Positions 24,875 to 37,230 of a stretch of DNA of 64,000 nt are shown piece by piece. The translations under genes were made by a program, and so were the position numbers. The first letter of the stretch is position 1, and every line of letters begins with the position of its first letter. A model generated the notes under the pieces. It was not told where the DNA came from and did no database searches. It saw only the letters and a list, made by a program, of their open reading frames with translations. Origin of the DNA: Corynebacterium confusum (GTDB taxonomy: Bacteria; Actinomycetota; Actinomycetes; Mycobacteriales; Mycobacteriaceae); NCBI RefSeq assembly GCF_030408715.1, contig NZ_CP047202.1:894294-958293 (forward strand), written 5' to 3'.

Positions 24875-25801
24875 TTAAAGCTTGCGCATGCGCACCTTCT
24901 CGACTAGATGGTTCGGGCCCTTGGTGAGCACCAGGGAGGCCCGCACGCGGGTCGGCAGGATGTTTTCTACCAGGTTGGGCAGGTTAATCGACTGCCAAAT
25001 CTCGCGGGCTTGGGCCGCGGCCTCGGGGTCTTCGAGCCCGGCGTAGTGGGCGAAGTGCGCGCCCGGCTTGCGGAAGGCGGTGTGGCGCAGCCGCAGGAAG
25101 CGATTGATGTACCACTGTTCGATGACGCTGGTGCGGGCGTCGACGTAGACAGAGAAGTCGATCAGATCGGAGACCATCAGCGTCGGGCCGGTCTGCAGCA
25201 CGTTGAGGCCTTCCAGGATGAGGATGTCGGGCTGCTCGATGACCTGCTGATCGTCCGGCAGGATGTCGTAGACCACGTGGGAGTAGACGGGGGCCTTGAC
25301 CTGCGCGGCGCCGGACTTGACCTCGGTGACAAAGCGCAGCAGCGCTCGCCGGTTATAGGACTCGGGGAAGCCCTTGCGTTGCATCAGGCCGCGTTCCTTG
25401 AGCACCTTGGTGGGGTAGAGGAAGCCGTCGGTGGTCACCAGGCTGACCTTCGGGTGGTGCTCCCAGCGCTGCAGCAGCACCTGGAGCAGGCGCGCGGTGG
25501 TGGACTTGCCGACGGCCACGGAGCCAGCCACGCCGATGACGAACGGGACGTTGGTGTGCGGATTGCCCAGGAATTGTTCGGTGGCGGCCGTGAGCTTCTG
25601 CCGGGCTTCGACCTGCATGTGGATGAGACGCGACAGCGGCAGGTAGACGTCTGCGACCTCGTTGAGGTCGATGTTCTCCCCGAGGCCGGATAGCTTGGCT
25701 ACCTCGTCTTCGGTCAGCACTTGGGGCATAGATTTGCGCAGCTCGCGCCAGGAATCTCGGTCGAAGTTCAGGTAGGGGCTGGGGTCATGTGTGCGCGCCA
25801 T
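24875..25801 (-). CDS. coaA: Type I pantothenate kinase
   Basis: 308 residues from the ATG at 25801 ([20 protein letters not shown]). It makes 4'-phosphopantothenate from pantothenate and ATP, the first step of CoA synthesis, in the cytosol. The P-loop is [20 protein letters not shown]. Other type I CoaA features are [20 protein letters not shown], the substrate block [31 protein letters not shown] and the C-terminal arginine-rich [11 protein letters not shown]. It converges with uppS, 24 bases away, and diverges from glyA. Confidence 0.95.
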   Translation of the reverse strand: MARTHDPSPYLNFDRDSWRELRKSMPQVLTEDEVAKLSGLGENIDLNEVADVYLPLSRLIHMQVEARQKLTAATEQFLGNPHTNVPFVIGVAGSVAVGKSTTARLLQVLLQRWEHHPKVSLVTTDGFLYPTKVLKERGLMQRKGFPESYNRRALLRFVTEVKSGAAQVKAPVYSHVVYDILPDDQQVIEQPDILILEGLNVLQTGPTLMVSDLIDFSVYVDARTSVIEQWYINRFLRLRHTAFRKPGAHFAHYAGLEDPEAAAQAREIWQSINLPNLVENILPTRVRASLVLTKGPNHLVEKVRMRKL

Positions 25802-25992
25802 AGCCCCTATTGTTCCAAAACTCCCTCCAAGCGGGTGTAAACGGGTAGCGGGAAACGCCGAACTAAACGGGAAAGTGCTCACTTTCGTTAAGATAAGTGG
25901 CACGCCTAATATAACCCCGGGCGTTGGCTTTTGAGCGGGCCGGGGAGTGGCGGGTGAGTTTAGCCCCACAAGGAAGGTACGGAAGAATTTCT

Positions 25993-27294
25993 ATGACTGC
26001 TTCGAATAACGCGGACGTTCGCTACCAGGAGCTGCGTGAGCTAGATCCGGACACGCATGCGGCGATCACCGGTGAGCTCGCCCGACAGCGAGACACCCTG
26101 GAGATGATTGCCTCCGAGAACTTCGTCCCGCGCGCGGTCCTGCAGGCCCAGGGCTCGGTGCTGACCAACAAGTATGCGGAGGGCTACCCGGGTCGCCGCT
26201 ACTACGGCGGCTGCGAGCACGTCGACGTGGTCGAGGACCTAGCGCGCGACCGTGCGAAGGAAATCTTCGGCGCAGAGTTCGCCAACGTGCAGCCGCACTC
26301 CGGCGCCCAGGCCAACGCCGCGGTCTTGGCCGCGCTGGCCGAGCCGGGCGACAAGATCCTCGGCCTGTCCCTGGCCCACGGCGGCCACCTGACCCACGGC
26401 ATGAAGCTGAACTTCTCCGGCAAGCTCTACGACGTCGCCGCCTACGAGGTGGACCCGGAGACCATGCGCATCGACATGGACAAGCTGCGCGAGCAGGCCC
26501 TGGAGGTCAAGCCGAAGGTCATCATCGCCGGCTGGTCCGCCTACCCGCGTACCCAGGACTTCCAGCGCTTCCGCGAGATCGCCGACGAGGTCGGCGCTTA
26601 CCTGTGGGTCGACATGGCCCACTTCGCGGGCCTGGTCGCGGCCGGCCTGCACCCGTCGCCGGTGCCGTACGCAGACGTGGTCACTACCACCGTCCACAAG
26701 ACCCTGGGCGGCCCGCGCTCCGGCATGATCCTGGCAAAGCAGGAGCTCGCCAAGAAGCTGAACTCGAACGTCTTCCCGGGCCAGCAGGGCGGCCCGCTGA
26801 TGCACGTCATCGCGGCCAAGGCCATCGCCATGAAGATCGCCGGCACCCCGGAGTTCAAGGAGCGCCAGGAGCGCACCCTGGGGGGCGCGAAGATTATCGC
26901 CGAGCGCCTGACCCAAGACGACGCCAAGGGCGCGGGCATCGACGTGCTCACCGGCGGCACCGATGTGCACCTGGTGCTGGTCGACCTGCGCAACTCGGAG
27001 GTCGATGGTCAGCAGGCGGAGGACCTGCTGCACGAGGTCGGCATTACCGTCAACCGCAACGCCGTGCCGAACGATCCGCGCCCGCCGATGGTGACTTCGG
27101 GCCTGCGCATCGGTACGCCGGCGCTGGCCACCCGTGGCCTGGACGCTGAGGCCTTCACTGAGGTCGCCGACATCATCGCCACCACTCTGGTGGATGGCGA
27201 TAAGGCTGACAAGCAGGCGCTGCGCGCCCGCGTGGAGGAGATTACCAAGCAGTTCCCGCTGTACGAGGGACTCGAGGACTGGAAGCTGCTCTAA
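25993..27294 (+). CDS. glyA: Serine hydroxymethyltransferase
   Basis: 433 residues. Interconverts serine and glycine with tetrahydrofolate, using pyridoxal phosphate; the main source of one-carbon units. The start ATG 25993 follows AGGAAGGTACGGAAG. Visible motifs are [40 protein letters not shown], the PLP site [19 protein letters not shown] and the Schiff-base lysine in [18 protein letters not shown], followed by [20 protein letters not shown]. The upstream 190 bases, shared with the divergent coaA, contain a TAAGAT box near 25890. Confidence 0.97.
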   Translation: MTASNNADVRYQELRELDPDTHAAITGELARQRDTLEMIASENFVPRAVLQAQGSVLTNKYAEGYPGRRYYGGCEHVDVVEDLARDRAKEIFGAEFANVQPHSGAQANAAVLAALAEPGDKILGLSLAHGGHLTHGMKLNFSGKLYDVAAYEVDPETMRIDMDKLREQALEVKPKVIIAGWSAYPRTQDFQRFREIADEVGAYLWVDMAHFAGLVAAGLHPSPVPYADVVTTTVHKTLGGPRSGMILAKQELAKKLNSNVFPGQQGGPLMHVIAAKAIAMKIAGTPEFKERQERTLGGAKIIAERLTQDDAKGAGIDVLTGGTDVHLVLVDLRNSEVDGQQAEDLLHEVGITVNRNAVPNDPRPPMVTSGLRIGTPALATRGLDAEAFTEVADIIATTLVDGDKADKQALRARVEEITKQFPLYEGLEDWKLL

Positions 27295-27304
27295 GGATTC
27301 AAGC

Positions 27305-27343
27305 CTGCAGCTAGGCTCGGTAAGGGCCTAGTTGCAGCTTTTA
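27305..27343. terminator. Terminator between glyA and DUF5997
   Basis: CTGCAGCTAGG (27305-27315) pairs with CCTAGTTGCAG (27327-27337) with one G-T pair, followed by CTTTTATT. It overlaps the end of the converging DUF5997 gene. Confidence 0.8.
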
Positions 27344-27733
27344 TTCGGACGCCTCGTTGGCGCCTGAGTGGTTGTCCCGTTCCTGGGCGTGCTGCGTGCG
27401 CGCGGCGCGCAACCACTCGGGCTGGTTTTCCAGCAGCTCCTTGATCTGGGCTGTGGTCAGCGGGGCGTCCATGGCGTTCTTTTTCAGCGAGGTCACCGAA
27501 ATACCCAGTTTCTGGGCGACCACGGGGCGCGGGTGCGGGCCCTCGCGCCGCAGGGTGGCAAGCCACTCCGGGGGATTGTGCTGGAGCTCGCGGAGCTCAG
27601 CGTGGGTGACCGCGCCGGTTTGGAAGGACTCCGGAGTGGCGGGCAGGTAGATGCCAAGCTTCTTCGCCGCGGTCTGCGGGCGCATGGCGGTGCCAGAGGG
27701 CTGCTGCGGGGAATCTTTTTGGTAATCAGTCAC
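27341..27733 (-). CDS. DUF5997 family protein
   Basis: 130 residues of a small soluble actinobacterial family. The middle holds a repeated pattern: TAAKKLGIYLPATPESFQTG, LRELQHNPPEWLATLRREGP, then VVAQKLGISVTSLKKNAMDA, IKELLENQPEWLRAARTQHA. Each half is a helix-rich module, with PEWL as the shared element. It may bind nucleic acid or a partner protein, but the function is unknown. It is divergently paired, 36 bases apart, with a LysR-effector-domain protein, a linkage that recurs in actinobacteria and hints at a joint role. Confidence 0.8.
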   Translation of the reverse strand: MTDYQKDSPQQPSGTAMRPQTAAKKLGIYLPATPESFQTGAVTHAELRELQHNPPEWLATLRREGPHPRPVVAQKLGISVTSLKKNAMDAPLTTAQIKELLENQPEWLRAARTQHAQERDNHSGANEASE

Positions 27734-27769
27734 AAAGATAACGGTAGCACTTTCGCTAGGATAAGGACC

Positions 27770-28456
27770 ATGTTGCGCCTAGCATTTGCCACCGGCACGG
27801 AGCCGGGAAAGTGGTTTCGTCGGTTCCGGGAAAGCACCGCCCACGGGGGACTGGAAACACTGGACGCGGACGACGCGCTTGCCACCTTGCTCGACGGGGG
27901 AGCGGATTTGGCGCTGGCGCGGGTGCCGGCCCGCGGGGATGAGCGCATCGACGGCTCCTTCCACGTGGTGCGCCTGTACGCCGAGGCCCCCGGCGTGGCG
28001 GTTCCCAAGGACTCGGTCTACGCCGAGGTCGGTGAGGACGTCCGCGCGGAAGACGTCGCGGACGAGTACCTCAACTATCGCATCCCGGATTCCGGGCTCG
28101 TGGATGTCGAAGCCGTGCGCGCCGGGCTGCAGGTGGTCGGCGCCAACGTGGGCATCGTTATTGCCCCGCGGCCGCTGCTGAAAGTGCTGTCTAAAAAGCA
28201 GGTGGTGCCGCTGGGGCTGGTGGATGCCGAGGTGCCGCGCACGGAGATCTGCCTGGTGTGGAGGAAGTACCGCGACGCCGACGACATCCAGGACTTCGTG
28301 GGCGTGGCGAAGGGCCGAACGAAAAACTCCTCGCGGCAGGTAAGCCCGAAGCGCAGCGCCCGCGAGAAGGCCAAGGCCAAGCAAGCGCGGAGGGCGGCCG
28401 CGCGTTCGTTACCAAAAAGTAAGAAATCCCCTGACCGGCATAAACGACGTAAATAG
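27770..28456 (+). CDS. LysR substrate-binding-domain protein without DNA-binding domain
   Basis: 228 residues. The opening LRLAFATGTEPGKWFRRFRE and the later LLDGGADLALARVPARGDER and HVVRLYAEAPGVAVPKDSVY follow the pattern of the effector domain of LysR-type regulators, but there is no N-terminal winged helix. The C-terminus is a long basic tail (about residues 183-228, rich in K and R, SREKAKAKQARRAAAR) that could touch nucleic acid. The ATG lies 8 bases after a TAGGAT box (27757-27762), so the message is probably leaderless. It is divergent from DUF5997. Confidence 0.75.
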   Translation: MLRLAFATGTEPGKWFRRFRESTAHGGLETLDADDALATLLDGGADLALARVPARGDERIDGSFHVVRLYAEAPGVAVPKDSVYAEVGEDVRAEDVADEYLNYRIPDSGLVDVEAVRAGLQVVGANVGIVIAPRPLLKVLSKKQVVPLGLVDAEVPRTEICLVWRKYRDADDIQDFVGVAKGRTKNSSRQVSPKRSAREKAKAKQARRAAARSLPKSKKSPDRHKRRK

Positions 28457-28462
28457 TTAGCG

Positions 28463-28500
28463 GATATCCCATAATTTCTGGCTAAAAATTGGGATATTTG
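28463..28500. repeat. Imperfect inverted repeat between genes
   Basis: ATATCCCATAATTT near 28464 and AAAATTGGGATAT near 28485 form an A+T-rich palindrome centred on CTGGCT. There is no T run after it. It could be a weak terminator for the upstream gene or an operator for the lipoprotein gene downstream. Confidence 0.4.
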
Positions 28501-28576
28501 TTGAAAAACTCTGGATGGATTCTTACGGTGGAAGTTGCTGTTAAAGCGTATATATCAACGAAATTAAGGAGCAACC

Positions 28577-29146
28577 ATGAATAAGATTTCTCGTCGTGTT
28601 GTTGCCGGCTTGGCAGCTGCCACCCTGTCCTTCGGTGTAGTTGCGTGCTCCGACGCGGAGAACGCTGCCAACGACGCTAAGGACGCCGCTGGTTCCGCCG
28701 CTAACGAGGCCACTGGCTCCAACGATGACGGCGCCGACGACAAGGGCTCCAACGGCGACAAGAAGGCCGTGACCACCGCCGCCGGTGAGAAGGAAGTTCC
28801 GGCTGAGTTCGCTTCCGCTATCGAGGACAAGACCTCCGAGTGGGGCGAGCCGAAGGACATCACCGAGGGCGAGAACGGCTCCGTCGCCACCTTCGACGAT
28901 GACAAGCTGCTGGCTTACTCCGAGGAAACCGGTGCCCAGCCGGTTATTGGCAAGATCGCTGAGACCTGGACCGCCGAGGGCGGCGTCGACAGCAAGGTCG
29001 GTCTGCCGACCGCTCCGGAGCAGCGCGACGACGATGACGACGACGGCTTCGAGGGCTGGAAGCAGAGCTTCACCAACGGCACCATCGAGTGGGACTACGA
29101 CGATGACCACGGCCAGTACGAGGCTGACATCGACGTCAACGACTAA
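28577..29146 (+). CDS. LGFP-repeat lipoprotein
   Basis: 189 residues, strong AAGGAG 8 bases before the ATG. The signal NKISRRVVAGLAAATLSFGV ends in the lipobox VVAC with the cysteine at residue 24. A highly acidic, Ala/Asp/Asn-rich low-complexity linker (residues 25-65) precedes a domain with one LGFP-type repeat: AEGGVDSKVGLPTAPEQ, then GWKQSFTNGTIEWD. LGFP repeats occur in corynebacterial and mycobacterial envelope proteins, where they are thought to anchor proteins to the cell wall or mycolate layer. Single-gene unit. Confidence 0.85.
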   Translation: MNKISRRVVAGLAAATLSFGVVACSDAENAANDAKDAAGSAANEATGSNDDGADDKGSNGDKKAVTTAAGEKEVPAEFASAIEDKTSEWGEPKDITEGENGSVATFDDDKLLAYSEETGAQPVIGKIAETWTAEGGVDSKVGLPTAPEQRDDDDDDGFEGWKQSFTNGTIEWDYDDDHGQYEADIDVND

Positions 29147-29398
29147 TATCTAGCCGCGCCTTCTCCGGGCGCGCTGATGCACTACCCGCGGGAAGCGGCG
29201 GCAATTCTGGCCGCGGCCCCGCGGGTTTCGTGATCGTTAGGGAAGGGGGTGGCCGCGATGTCGCGGCTAGTTTGACTAAAGTTCATCTTTCACCCATGTA
29301 ATTTCAACCTAGCCGGCCTACATTGGGTGGTGTCCGCACGGGCCGGGCACCACTGGTTCGTGATTGACCGCCAATTTTTAAGGGAGCACCTTAAAGCC

Positions 29399-30772
29399 AT
29401 GACCTATCCGACCACGACCTCCACCCTTCCGCTTACCGACGCCCACCTCGACGGTTCCGTTAAGACCAAGACTTATGTTCTGGATACTTCCGTGCTGTTG
29501 TCCGACCCCTGGGCGCTGAAGAAATTCGCCGAGCACGACATCGTGCTGCCGGTTGTTGTTATTTCGGAGCTGGAAGGAAAACGTCATCACCCAGAGCTTG
29601 GCTGGTTCGCCCGCCAGGCTCTTCGTCATTTGGAGCAGCTGCGCGTCACCTATGACCACCTGGACCAGCCGGTACCCGCCAACGAGGAGGGCGGCACCCT
29701 GCGGGTGGAGCTGAACCACCAGGACCAGTCCCTGCTGCCGGCCGCCTTCCGCGGCCCGGAGGGGGACCATCGGATTCTGGCCTGCGCGCTGAACCTGGCG
29801 CACGAGGGCAAGGAGACCGTGCTGGTGACCAAGGATGTTCCGCTGCGCGTCAAGGCCGGGGCCGTGGGTCTGCCGGCGGATGAGTACCACGCGCAGGACG
29901 TCGTGTTGACCGGCTACACCGGGATGGCGGACGCCGCCGTGCCGGGCGAGGTGATTGACGAACTCTATCGCGATGGGGAAGTCGTGATTGATGACGTCCG
30001 CACCCGCGAGGGCACGCCCGTGGCAGAGCTGCCGGTGCACTGCGGTGTGAAGCTGTGGGCCGGCCAGCAGGCGGCGCTGGGGCGCGTGGCCACGGACGGT
30101 TCCGTCCAGGTCGTGCGCGGCGACGCCAACGCCTTCGGTCTGCAGGGCCGCTCGGCGGAGCAGCGCATCGCCCTGGACCTGCTTCTGGATAACTCCGTCG
30201 GCATCGTCTCCGTCGGCGGCCGGGCCGGCACCGGCAAGTCGGCGCTGGCGCTGTGCGCCGGGCTGGAGGCCGTGCTGGAGCGCGGCGAGCACCGTCGCAT
30301 CGTGGTCTTCCGCCCGATGTACGCGGTCGGCGGCCAGTCCCTGGGCTACCTGCCAGGCTCCGAGTCGGAGAAGATGAACCCGTGGGCGCAGGCCGTCTAC
30401 GACACCCTGGACGGGCTGGTCTCCGAGAACGTCATGGATGAGGTGCTCGACCGCGAGCTCATCGAGGTTCTGCCGCTGACCCACATCCGCGGCCGCTCCC
30501 TGCACGACTCCTTCGTCATCGTGGACGAGGCGCAGTCGCTGGAGCGCAACGTCCTGCTCACCGTGCTCTCCCGCCTGGGGCGGGGGTCCCGCGTCGTGCT
30601 CACCCACGACGTCGCCCAGCGCGATAACCTGCGCGTCGGCCGCCACGACGGCGTGCAGGCCGTCATCGAAAAGCTCAAGGGCCACGAGCTGTTCGCGCAC
30701 GTGACTCTGCAGCGCTCCGAGCGTTCCGCCATCGCGGAACTGGTCACGGATTTGCTCGAAGGTGATCACTAA
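29399..30772 (+). CDS. PIN-PhoH ATPase (PhoH2-type RNase/helicase)
   Basis: 457 residues from the ATG at 29399, with AGGGAG upstream. The N-terminal PIN domain (about residues 20-150) has [20 protein letters not shown] with the first acidic residue, [20 protein letters not shown], and a later acidic site in [16 protein letters not shown]. The C-terminal PhoH ATPase domain has Walker [14 protein letters not shown] and Walker [15 protein letters not shown]. Such fusions degrade RNA in a sequence-dependent, ATP-driven way, and mycobacterial PhoH2 is the studied example. The 250 bases upstream hold G+C-rich inverted repeats but no clear regulatory element. Confidence 0.9.
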   Translation: MTYPTTTSTLPLTDAHLDGSVKTKTYVLDTSVLLSDPWALKKFAEHDIVLPVVVISELEGKRHHPELGWFARQALRHLEQLRVTYDHLDQPVPANEEGGTLRVELNHQDQSLLPAAFRGPEGDHRILACALNLAHEGKETVLVTKDVPLRVKAGAVGLPADEYHAQDVVLTGYTGMADAAVPGEVIDELYRDGEVVIDDVRTREGTPVAELPVHCGVKLWAGQQAALGRVATDGSVQVVRGDANAFGLQGRSAEQRIALDLLLDNSVGIVSVGGRAGTGKSALALCAGLEAVLERGEHRRIVVFRPMYAVGGQSLGYLPGSESEKMNPWAQAVYDTLDGLVSENVMDEVLDRELIEVLPLTHIRGRSLHDSFVIVDEAQSLERNVLLTVLSRLGRGSRVVLTHDVAQRDNLRVGRHDGVQAVIEKLKGHELFAHVTLQRSERSAIAELVTDLLEGDH

Positions 30773-30844
30773 AAGCGCTGGTGAATCGGCTCGAAACGCG
30801 GTTTTGGGAAACCGACTAGCGCGCAAAAACAACTGCAAGGAATA

Positions 30845-31405
30845 ATGGACAGCATGTCTAAAAAGTCGTTCAACATTCGTCCATTCCGGACAAACGATTA
30901 CCCGCAGATGATGCATATTTACGAGGAAGGCCTGAACACGGGCCACGCCACGTATGAAACGACGGCATTGTCGCTCGAGCAATTCACTAACGCCAAGATC
31001 CTGTCCACCGTCTTCGTCGCCGTCGAGGAAGACGATGACAACAAGGTCGTCGGCTGGGTTTCGGCTGCCCCGATTTCCTCCCGCTCCGTCTTCCACGGCG
31101 TGGTGGAAGACTCCATCTACGTCGATCCCTCGGCCCAGGGCCGGGGCGTGGCTGGCGCGCTGCTGGACAAGCTCATTGAGGTCTGCCAGGAGCTGCACAA
31201 GTGGGCCATCCACGCGTGGATCTTCCCGGAGAACACCGGCTCGGCCAAGCTGCACGAGTCCCGCGGCTTCGCCAAGGTGGGCACCTACTCCCATCTGGCG
31301 AAGATGACCTACGGCGAGCTCGCCGGCCAGTGGCGCGACACCGTCGTCTACGAAAAGCTGCTGCCGAAGCCGGAAACGCCGGGCACCGCGCCCGCTGAGG
31401 ACTAG
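30845..31405 (+). CDS. GNAT acetyltransferase, phosphinothricin-acetyltransferase-like
   Basis: 186 residues. The fold is clear from NIRPFRTNDYPQMMHIYEEG, TGHATYETTALSLEQF (typical of the PAT/MnaT branch), VVGWVSAAPISSRSVFHGV, the acetyl-CoA pyrophosphate loop DPSAQGRGVAGALLDKLIEV and IFPENTGSAKLHESRGFAKV. Members acetylate the alpha-amino group of phosphinothricin, methionine sulfoximine or related amino acids; the natural substrate here is unknown. Start ATG 30845 follows AGGAA; an ATG at 30854 is also possible. It sits 72 bases after the PhoH-type gene. Confidence 0.85.
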   Translation: MDSMSKKSFNIRPFRTNDYPQMMHIYEEGLNTGHATYETTALSLEQFTNAKILSTVFVAVEEDDDNKVVGWVSAAPISSRSVFHGVVEDSIYVDPSAQGRGVAGALLDKLIEVCQELHKWAIHAWIFPENTGSAKLHESRGFAKVGTYSHLAKMTYGELAGQWRDTVVYEKLLPKPETPGTAPAED

Positions 31406-31430
31406 TTCCACTCAACCGCTACTGCACGCC

Positions 31431-31467
31431 ACGCGGCCCTACTCCGGTAGGGGCGCGTTTTGTTTTA
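31431..31467 (+). terminator. Terminator of the GNAT gene
   Basis: ACGCGGCCCTAC (31431-31442) pairs with GTAGGGGCGCGT (31447-31458), one mismatch, followed by TTTGTTTTA. Confidence 0.85.
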
Positions 31468-31575
31468 GGTACCGACTGTGGCGGAGACGGAAAGACAAAA
31501 ATGGCCACCCGCGCCGCGGCTGGTATGCAGTGCGGCGGTGGGTGGACATCGTTGGCATGGGAGTAGGTAAGGGTT

Positions 31576-33758
<2,183 letters not shown>

Positions 33759-33761
33759 GGA

Positions 33762-33792
33762 GTGCAACTTTACACGCGGTGCAAGTTTGCAC
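33762..33792. promoter_or_regulatory. Two tandem palindromes, likely TetR operators
   Basis: GTGCAACTTTACAC (33762-33775) and GTGCAAGTTTGCAC (33779-33792), both with GTGCAA half sites, spaced 17 bases centre to centre. They lie immediately before the tetR start, where the promoter must be. Confidence 0.65.
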
Positions 33793-33856
33793 CAGGTGCA
33801 ATGACTATGATTCTTTGAAAACTCTCGACCGATTATGGCCGGCGTTACATCCTGGC

Positions 33857-34384
33857 CTATTCGGCGGTCATCGTGCCCCGGACCAGGCCGGCATCGGCAG
33901 CCTTATCGCGCGGGGTATAGGTCGCGCGCACGCCGTGGTCGGCGGGCTCAAAAGACCAGGTGCCCTCTGCCTCGCACCGCCCGGCGAGGGTTTCGGCGTC
34001 GTAGGAGACTCGGGCGCCGTCGGCCTCCGGATCGAAGAGGTAGACCTGACAGTTCTTATCCGGGTAGGTCACGATCCCCGTGTTCCCGGTCAGCGCGGCG
34101 ACCGCGGTCCAGGACCCCTCGCCGGAACCGTCCTCGCTCAGCTCGCCGTAAAACATGCCGCGGGCAGAAGCGGCGCCCGGCTCGGTGTTGAGGTCGAAGT
34201 CGCCGGCCGCGTCGTCGCGGGCAGCGGGGAGGGAAAACGGCTCCGGCTCGCTGGGGGCCGGCCTGAACAGGTAGGCGGCGACGGCGGCAAGTAGCGCGAG
34301 CACTATTACTGCCACCCCGGCGAGGATGAGGCGGCGGCGGGTACGGCGGGACTCGCGGTAGCGCGTGAAGGTATCGGCAGGCAT
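33857..34384 (-). CDS. Single-pass membrane protein, unknown
   Basis: 175 residues from the ATG at 34384 (PADTFTRYRESRRTRRRLIL). A basic cytoplasmic N-terminus and one helix (about 18-42, LAGVAVIVLALLAAVAAYLF) are followed by an outer domain. That domain has two cysteines (DKNCQVYLFDPEADGARVSY, LAGRCEAEGTWSFEPADHG) and a regular beta pattern. It is not recognised as any named family. It lies downstream of fumC on the same strand with a terminator between. Confidence 0.65.
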   Translation of the reverse strand: MPADTFTRYRESRRTRRRLILAGVAVIVLALLAAVAAYLFRPAPSEPEPFSLPAARDDAAGDFDLNTEPGAASARGMFYGELSEDGSGEGSWTAVAALTGNTGIVTYPDKNCQVYLFDPEADGARVSYDAETLAGRCEAEGTWSFEPADHGVRATYTPRDKAADAGLVRGTMTAE

Positions 34385-34397
34385 GACAAAAAGCATA

Positions 34398-34436
34398 ACG
34401 CCTCCCACCGGCCCGATTGGGACCGGTAGGAGGCGT
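34398..34436 (-). terminator. Terminator of fumC
   Basis: ACGCCTCC (34398-34405) pairs with GGAGGCGT (34429-34436), with an inner CACCGGCCC/GGGACCGG stem. On the minus strand it is followed by TATGCTTTTTG. Confidence 0.75.
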
Positions 34437-34479
34437 GGGTGAGCGTTGAAGCTCTAGGCGATTATGCTCTGGCGGAGCC

Positions 34480-35880
34480 TTAGAAGTTGTCGCGATCGGT
34501 GTTGGCCATGTCCAACACGTTCAGGCGGCGGTCCAGCTCCTCCTCGGTGAGGTTCTCGCCGTCGACGAAGCCCAGGTCAATGACGGCCTCGCGGACGGTG
34601 ATCTTCTCGTTGAGCGCGTGCTTGGCGGCCTTGGCGGCGTTCTCGTAGCCGATGGCGGAGTTCAGCGGGGTAACAATCGAGGTGGAAGACTCAGCGAAGG
34701 TCTTCATGCGCTCCTCGTTGGCGGTGATGCCGTCGACGCACTTCTCGGCGAAGACGCGGCCGGTGTTGGCCAGCAGACGGGCGGATTCCAGCACGTTGCG
34801 CGCCATCATCGGGATGAAGACGTTGAGCTCGAACTGGCCCTGGGAACCGCCGAAGGCAACGGCGGCGTCGTTGCCGATGACCTGGGCGGAGACCTGGGTG
34901 GCGGTCTCGCACAGGACCGGGTTGACCTTGCCCGGCATGATCGACGAGCCCGGCTGCAGATCCTTCAGGTGGATCTCAGACAGGCCGGTCAGCGGGCCGG
35001 AGCCCATCAGGCGGATGTCGTTAGTAATCTTGTACAGGCTCACGGCCACGGTGCGCATGGCGCCGGAGAACTCCACCAGGGAGTCGCGGGCGGCCTGGGC
35101 CTCGAAGTGGTTGTGGGCCTCCTGCAGCTCCTCCAAGCCGGTGAGCTTTTTGAGCTCCTCGGTGACCTTCGCGCCGAAGTCGGCGGAGGTGTTCAGGCCG
35201 GTACCGGTGGCGGTGCCGCCGATGGCCAGTTCGCCCAGGCGCGGCAGGGTGGCCTTGATGCGCTCGATGCCGAGCTCGATCTGCCGGGCGTAGCCGCCGA
35301 ACTCCTGGCCCAGGGTGACCGGGGTGGCGTCCATCAGGTGGGTGCGGCCGGACTTGACGACGTCCTTCCACTCCTGTGCCTTCTTGGTCAGGGACTCGTG
35401 CAGGACCTCCAGGCCCGGGATGAGATCGTTGACCGCCTCGTAGGTGGCCGCCACGTGGGTGGCGGTCGGGAAGGTGTCGTTGGAGGACTGGCCCATGTTG
35501 ACGTGGTCGTTCGGGTGGACCTCGACGCCGGCCTTCGCGGCCAGGGAGGCGATAACCTCATTGGTGTTCATGTTGGAGGAGGTGCCGGAGCCGGTCTGGA
35601 AAACGTCGATCGGGAAGGCATCGTCGTGCTGGTTGTCAGCAATCTCCTTGGCGGCGGCGATGATGGCGTCAGCCTTGTCCGCATCCAGGGCGCCGGAGTC
35701 CTTGTTGACCTGGGCGCAGGCCGCCTTCAGCAGGCCGAGGGCGCGGATCTGCGCGGACTCGAGACCACGGCCGGAGATCGGGAAGTTATCCACTGCGCGC
35801 TGGGTCTGGGCGCGCCACAGGGCGTCCTTCGGGACCTGAACTTCGCCCATCGTGTCGTGTTCGATGCGGTACTCAGTCAT
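34480..35880 (-). CDS. fumC: Fumarate hydratase, class II
   Basis: 466 residues from the ATG at 35880 ([20 protein letters not shown]). Reversible hydration of fumarate to malate in the TCA cycle; iron-free homotetramer. Conserved blocks are [60 protein letters not shown], the family signature [15 protein letters not shown] and [20 protein letters not shown]. Length and motifs are standard. It follows glpX on the same strand, 114 bases apart, with a hairpin between them, so read-through is possible. Confidence 0.97.
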   Translation of the reverse strand: MTEYRIEHDTMGEVQVPKDALWRAQTQRAVDNFPISGRGLESAQIRALGLLKAACAQVNKDSGALDADKADAIIAAAKEIADNQHDDAFPIDVFQTGSGTSSNMNTNEVIASLAAKAGVEVHPNDHVNMGQSSNDTFPTATHVAATYEAVNDLIPGLEVLHESLTKKAQEWKDVVKSGRTHLMDATPVTLGQEFGGYARQIELGIERIKATLPRLGELAIGGTATGTGLNTSADFGAKVTEELKKLTGLEELQEAHNHFEAQAARDSLVEFSGAMRTVAVSLYKITNDIRLMGSGPLTGLSEIHLKDLQPGSSIMPGKVNPVLCETATQVSAQVIGNDAAVAFGGSQGQFELNVFIPMMARNVLESARLLANTGRVFAEKCVDGITANEERMKTFAESSTSIVTPLNSAIGYENAAKAAKHALNEKITVREAVIDLGFVDGENLTEEELDRRLNVLDMANTDRDNF

Positions 35881-35933
35881 GTAAACCTCGTCTTCCTTAA
35901 GTTGGATTAATTGAGCTGTTGAAAACTGCGTTA

Positions 35934-35977
35934 CAGCCACCCTCCAGTATGACAAAAAGCACGCGGGAGGGTGGCTG
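35934..35977 (-). terminator. Hairpin between glpX and fumC
   Basis: CAGCCACCCTCC (35934-35945) pairs perfectly with GGAGGGTGGCTG (35966-35977), 20-base loop. The T run on the minus strand is poor (TAACGCAGTTTT), so termination may be partial. Confidence 0.5.
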
Positions 35978-35994
35978 TGATGAGTATGTCCGGT

Positions 35995-37014
35995 TTATTC
36001 GTTCGGATCCGAGTAGTCGACCACGGAGTATTCCCGCAGCTTTGACATCTGGTGGATCGAGTCGATGTAGCGGATGGTGCCGGACTTCGAGCGCATCACC
36101 AGCGAGCGGGTGGTGGCCGAGTGGGCGCGGTAGGACACGCCGCGCAGCATGTCGCCGTTGGTCACGCCGGTGGCGGCGAAGTAGCAGTTCTCGGAGGAGA
36201 CCAGATCGTCGTTGGTCAGCACGCGGTCCAGGTCGTGGCCCGCGGCCTTGGCCTTCTCTGCCTCCTGCTCGTCCTTCGGCCACAGCTGGCCCTGGATTTC
36301 GCCGCCCATGCACTTCATGGCGCAGGCGGTGATGATGCCCTCCGGGGTGCCGCCGATGCCCATCATGATGTCGATGGAGTTGCCGTCCTGGGCGGCCGCG
36401 ATGGCGCCGGCGACGTCGCCGTCCATGATGAGGCGCACCTTCGCGCCGGCGGCGCGGATCTGGGAAATTAGGTCCTCGTGGCGCGGACGGTCCAGCACGA
36501 CGACGGTGATGTCCGACGGGCGCAGTTTCTTGGCCTTAGCCACGGCGTTGATGTTGTCCTCGACGGAGGCGCTGATGTCGATGTGGCCCTTGGCCTCCGG
36601 GCCGACGGCGATCTTCTTCATGTAGAACACGGCCGAGGGGTCGTACATGGTGCCGCGCTCGGCAGCGGCGATGACGGAAATCGCGTTCGGGCGGCCCTCG
36701 GCCATCAGGCGGGTGCCGTCGACCGGGTCCACCGCGATGTCCATCGCCGGGCCCTCGCCGGTGCCGACCTCTTCGCCGTTGAAGAGCATGGGGGCCTCGT
36801 CCTTTTCGCCCTCGCCGATGACCACGACGCCCTTCATGGACACGGAGTTGATGAGCTTGCGCATCGCGTCCACGGCGGCGCCGTCACCTTCGTTCTTCTG
36901 CCCGCGGCCAACCCACCGGCCCGAAGCCAGGGCGGCGGCTTCGGTCACCCGTACCAGCTCCATGGCTAGGTTGCGATCTGGCGCCTCCGGGGATCCAGCG
37001 TGAGAATTCGACAT
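35995..37014 (-). CDS. glpX: Fructose-1,6-bisphosphatase, class II
   Basis: 339 residues. Hydrolyses fructose 1,6-bisphosphate to fructose 6-phosphate, the committed step of gluconeogenesis, and is the sole type in most actinomycetes. The metal and substrate motifs are [60 protein letters not shown] and [20 protein letters not shown]. The C-terminal [24 protein letters not shown] region is present. It is divergent from the DUF4245 gene, as in other corynebacteria. Confidence 0.97.
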   Translation of the reverse strand: MSNSHAGSPEAPDRNLAMELVRVTEAAALASGRWVGRGQKNEGDGAAVDAMRKLINSVSMKGVVVIGEGEKDEAPMLFNGEEVGTGEGPAMDIAVDPVDGTRLMAEGRPNAISVIAAAERGTMYDPSAVFYMKKIAVGPEAKGHIDISASVEDNINAVAKAKKLRPSDITVVVLDRPRHEDLISQIRAAGAKVRLIMDGDVAGAIAAAQDGNSIDIMMGIGGTPEGIITACAMKCMGGEIQGQLWPKDEQEAEKAKAAGHDLDRVLTNDDLVSSENCYFAATGVTNGDMLRGVSYRAHSATTRSLVMRSKSGTIRYIDSIHQMSKLREYSVVDYSDPNE

Positions 37015-37230
37015 CGAGGGGATTACCTTCCTTTTAATGCTGTGAGGATGTGAAAATTATCCACCCTCTATTATCCACGCCGATAGCCATTTCCACCCGC
37101 AGTACGCCCCACCTGTGGGCAAACGCCCCCGAAAGTGGGAAGATCCGCGCGAGTTGGCGCGGGCCCGGCGGGCGCTGCGGGCGGGCAGAGGGTTTTTCTT
37201 ATCGCGTTGGCAACTGTCATACTGGAGGGC

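Noticed and set aside
29378..31411. 677-codon frame on the minus strand opposite the PhoH and GNAT genes
   Set aside because: It is a G+C-bias artefact: the plus strand carries two clear conserved genes over the same bases.
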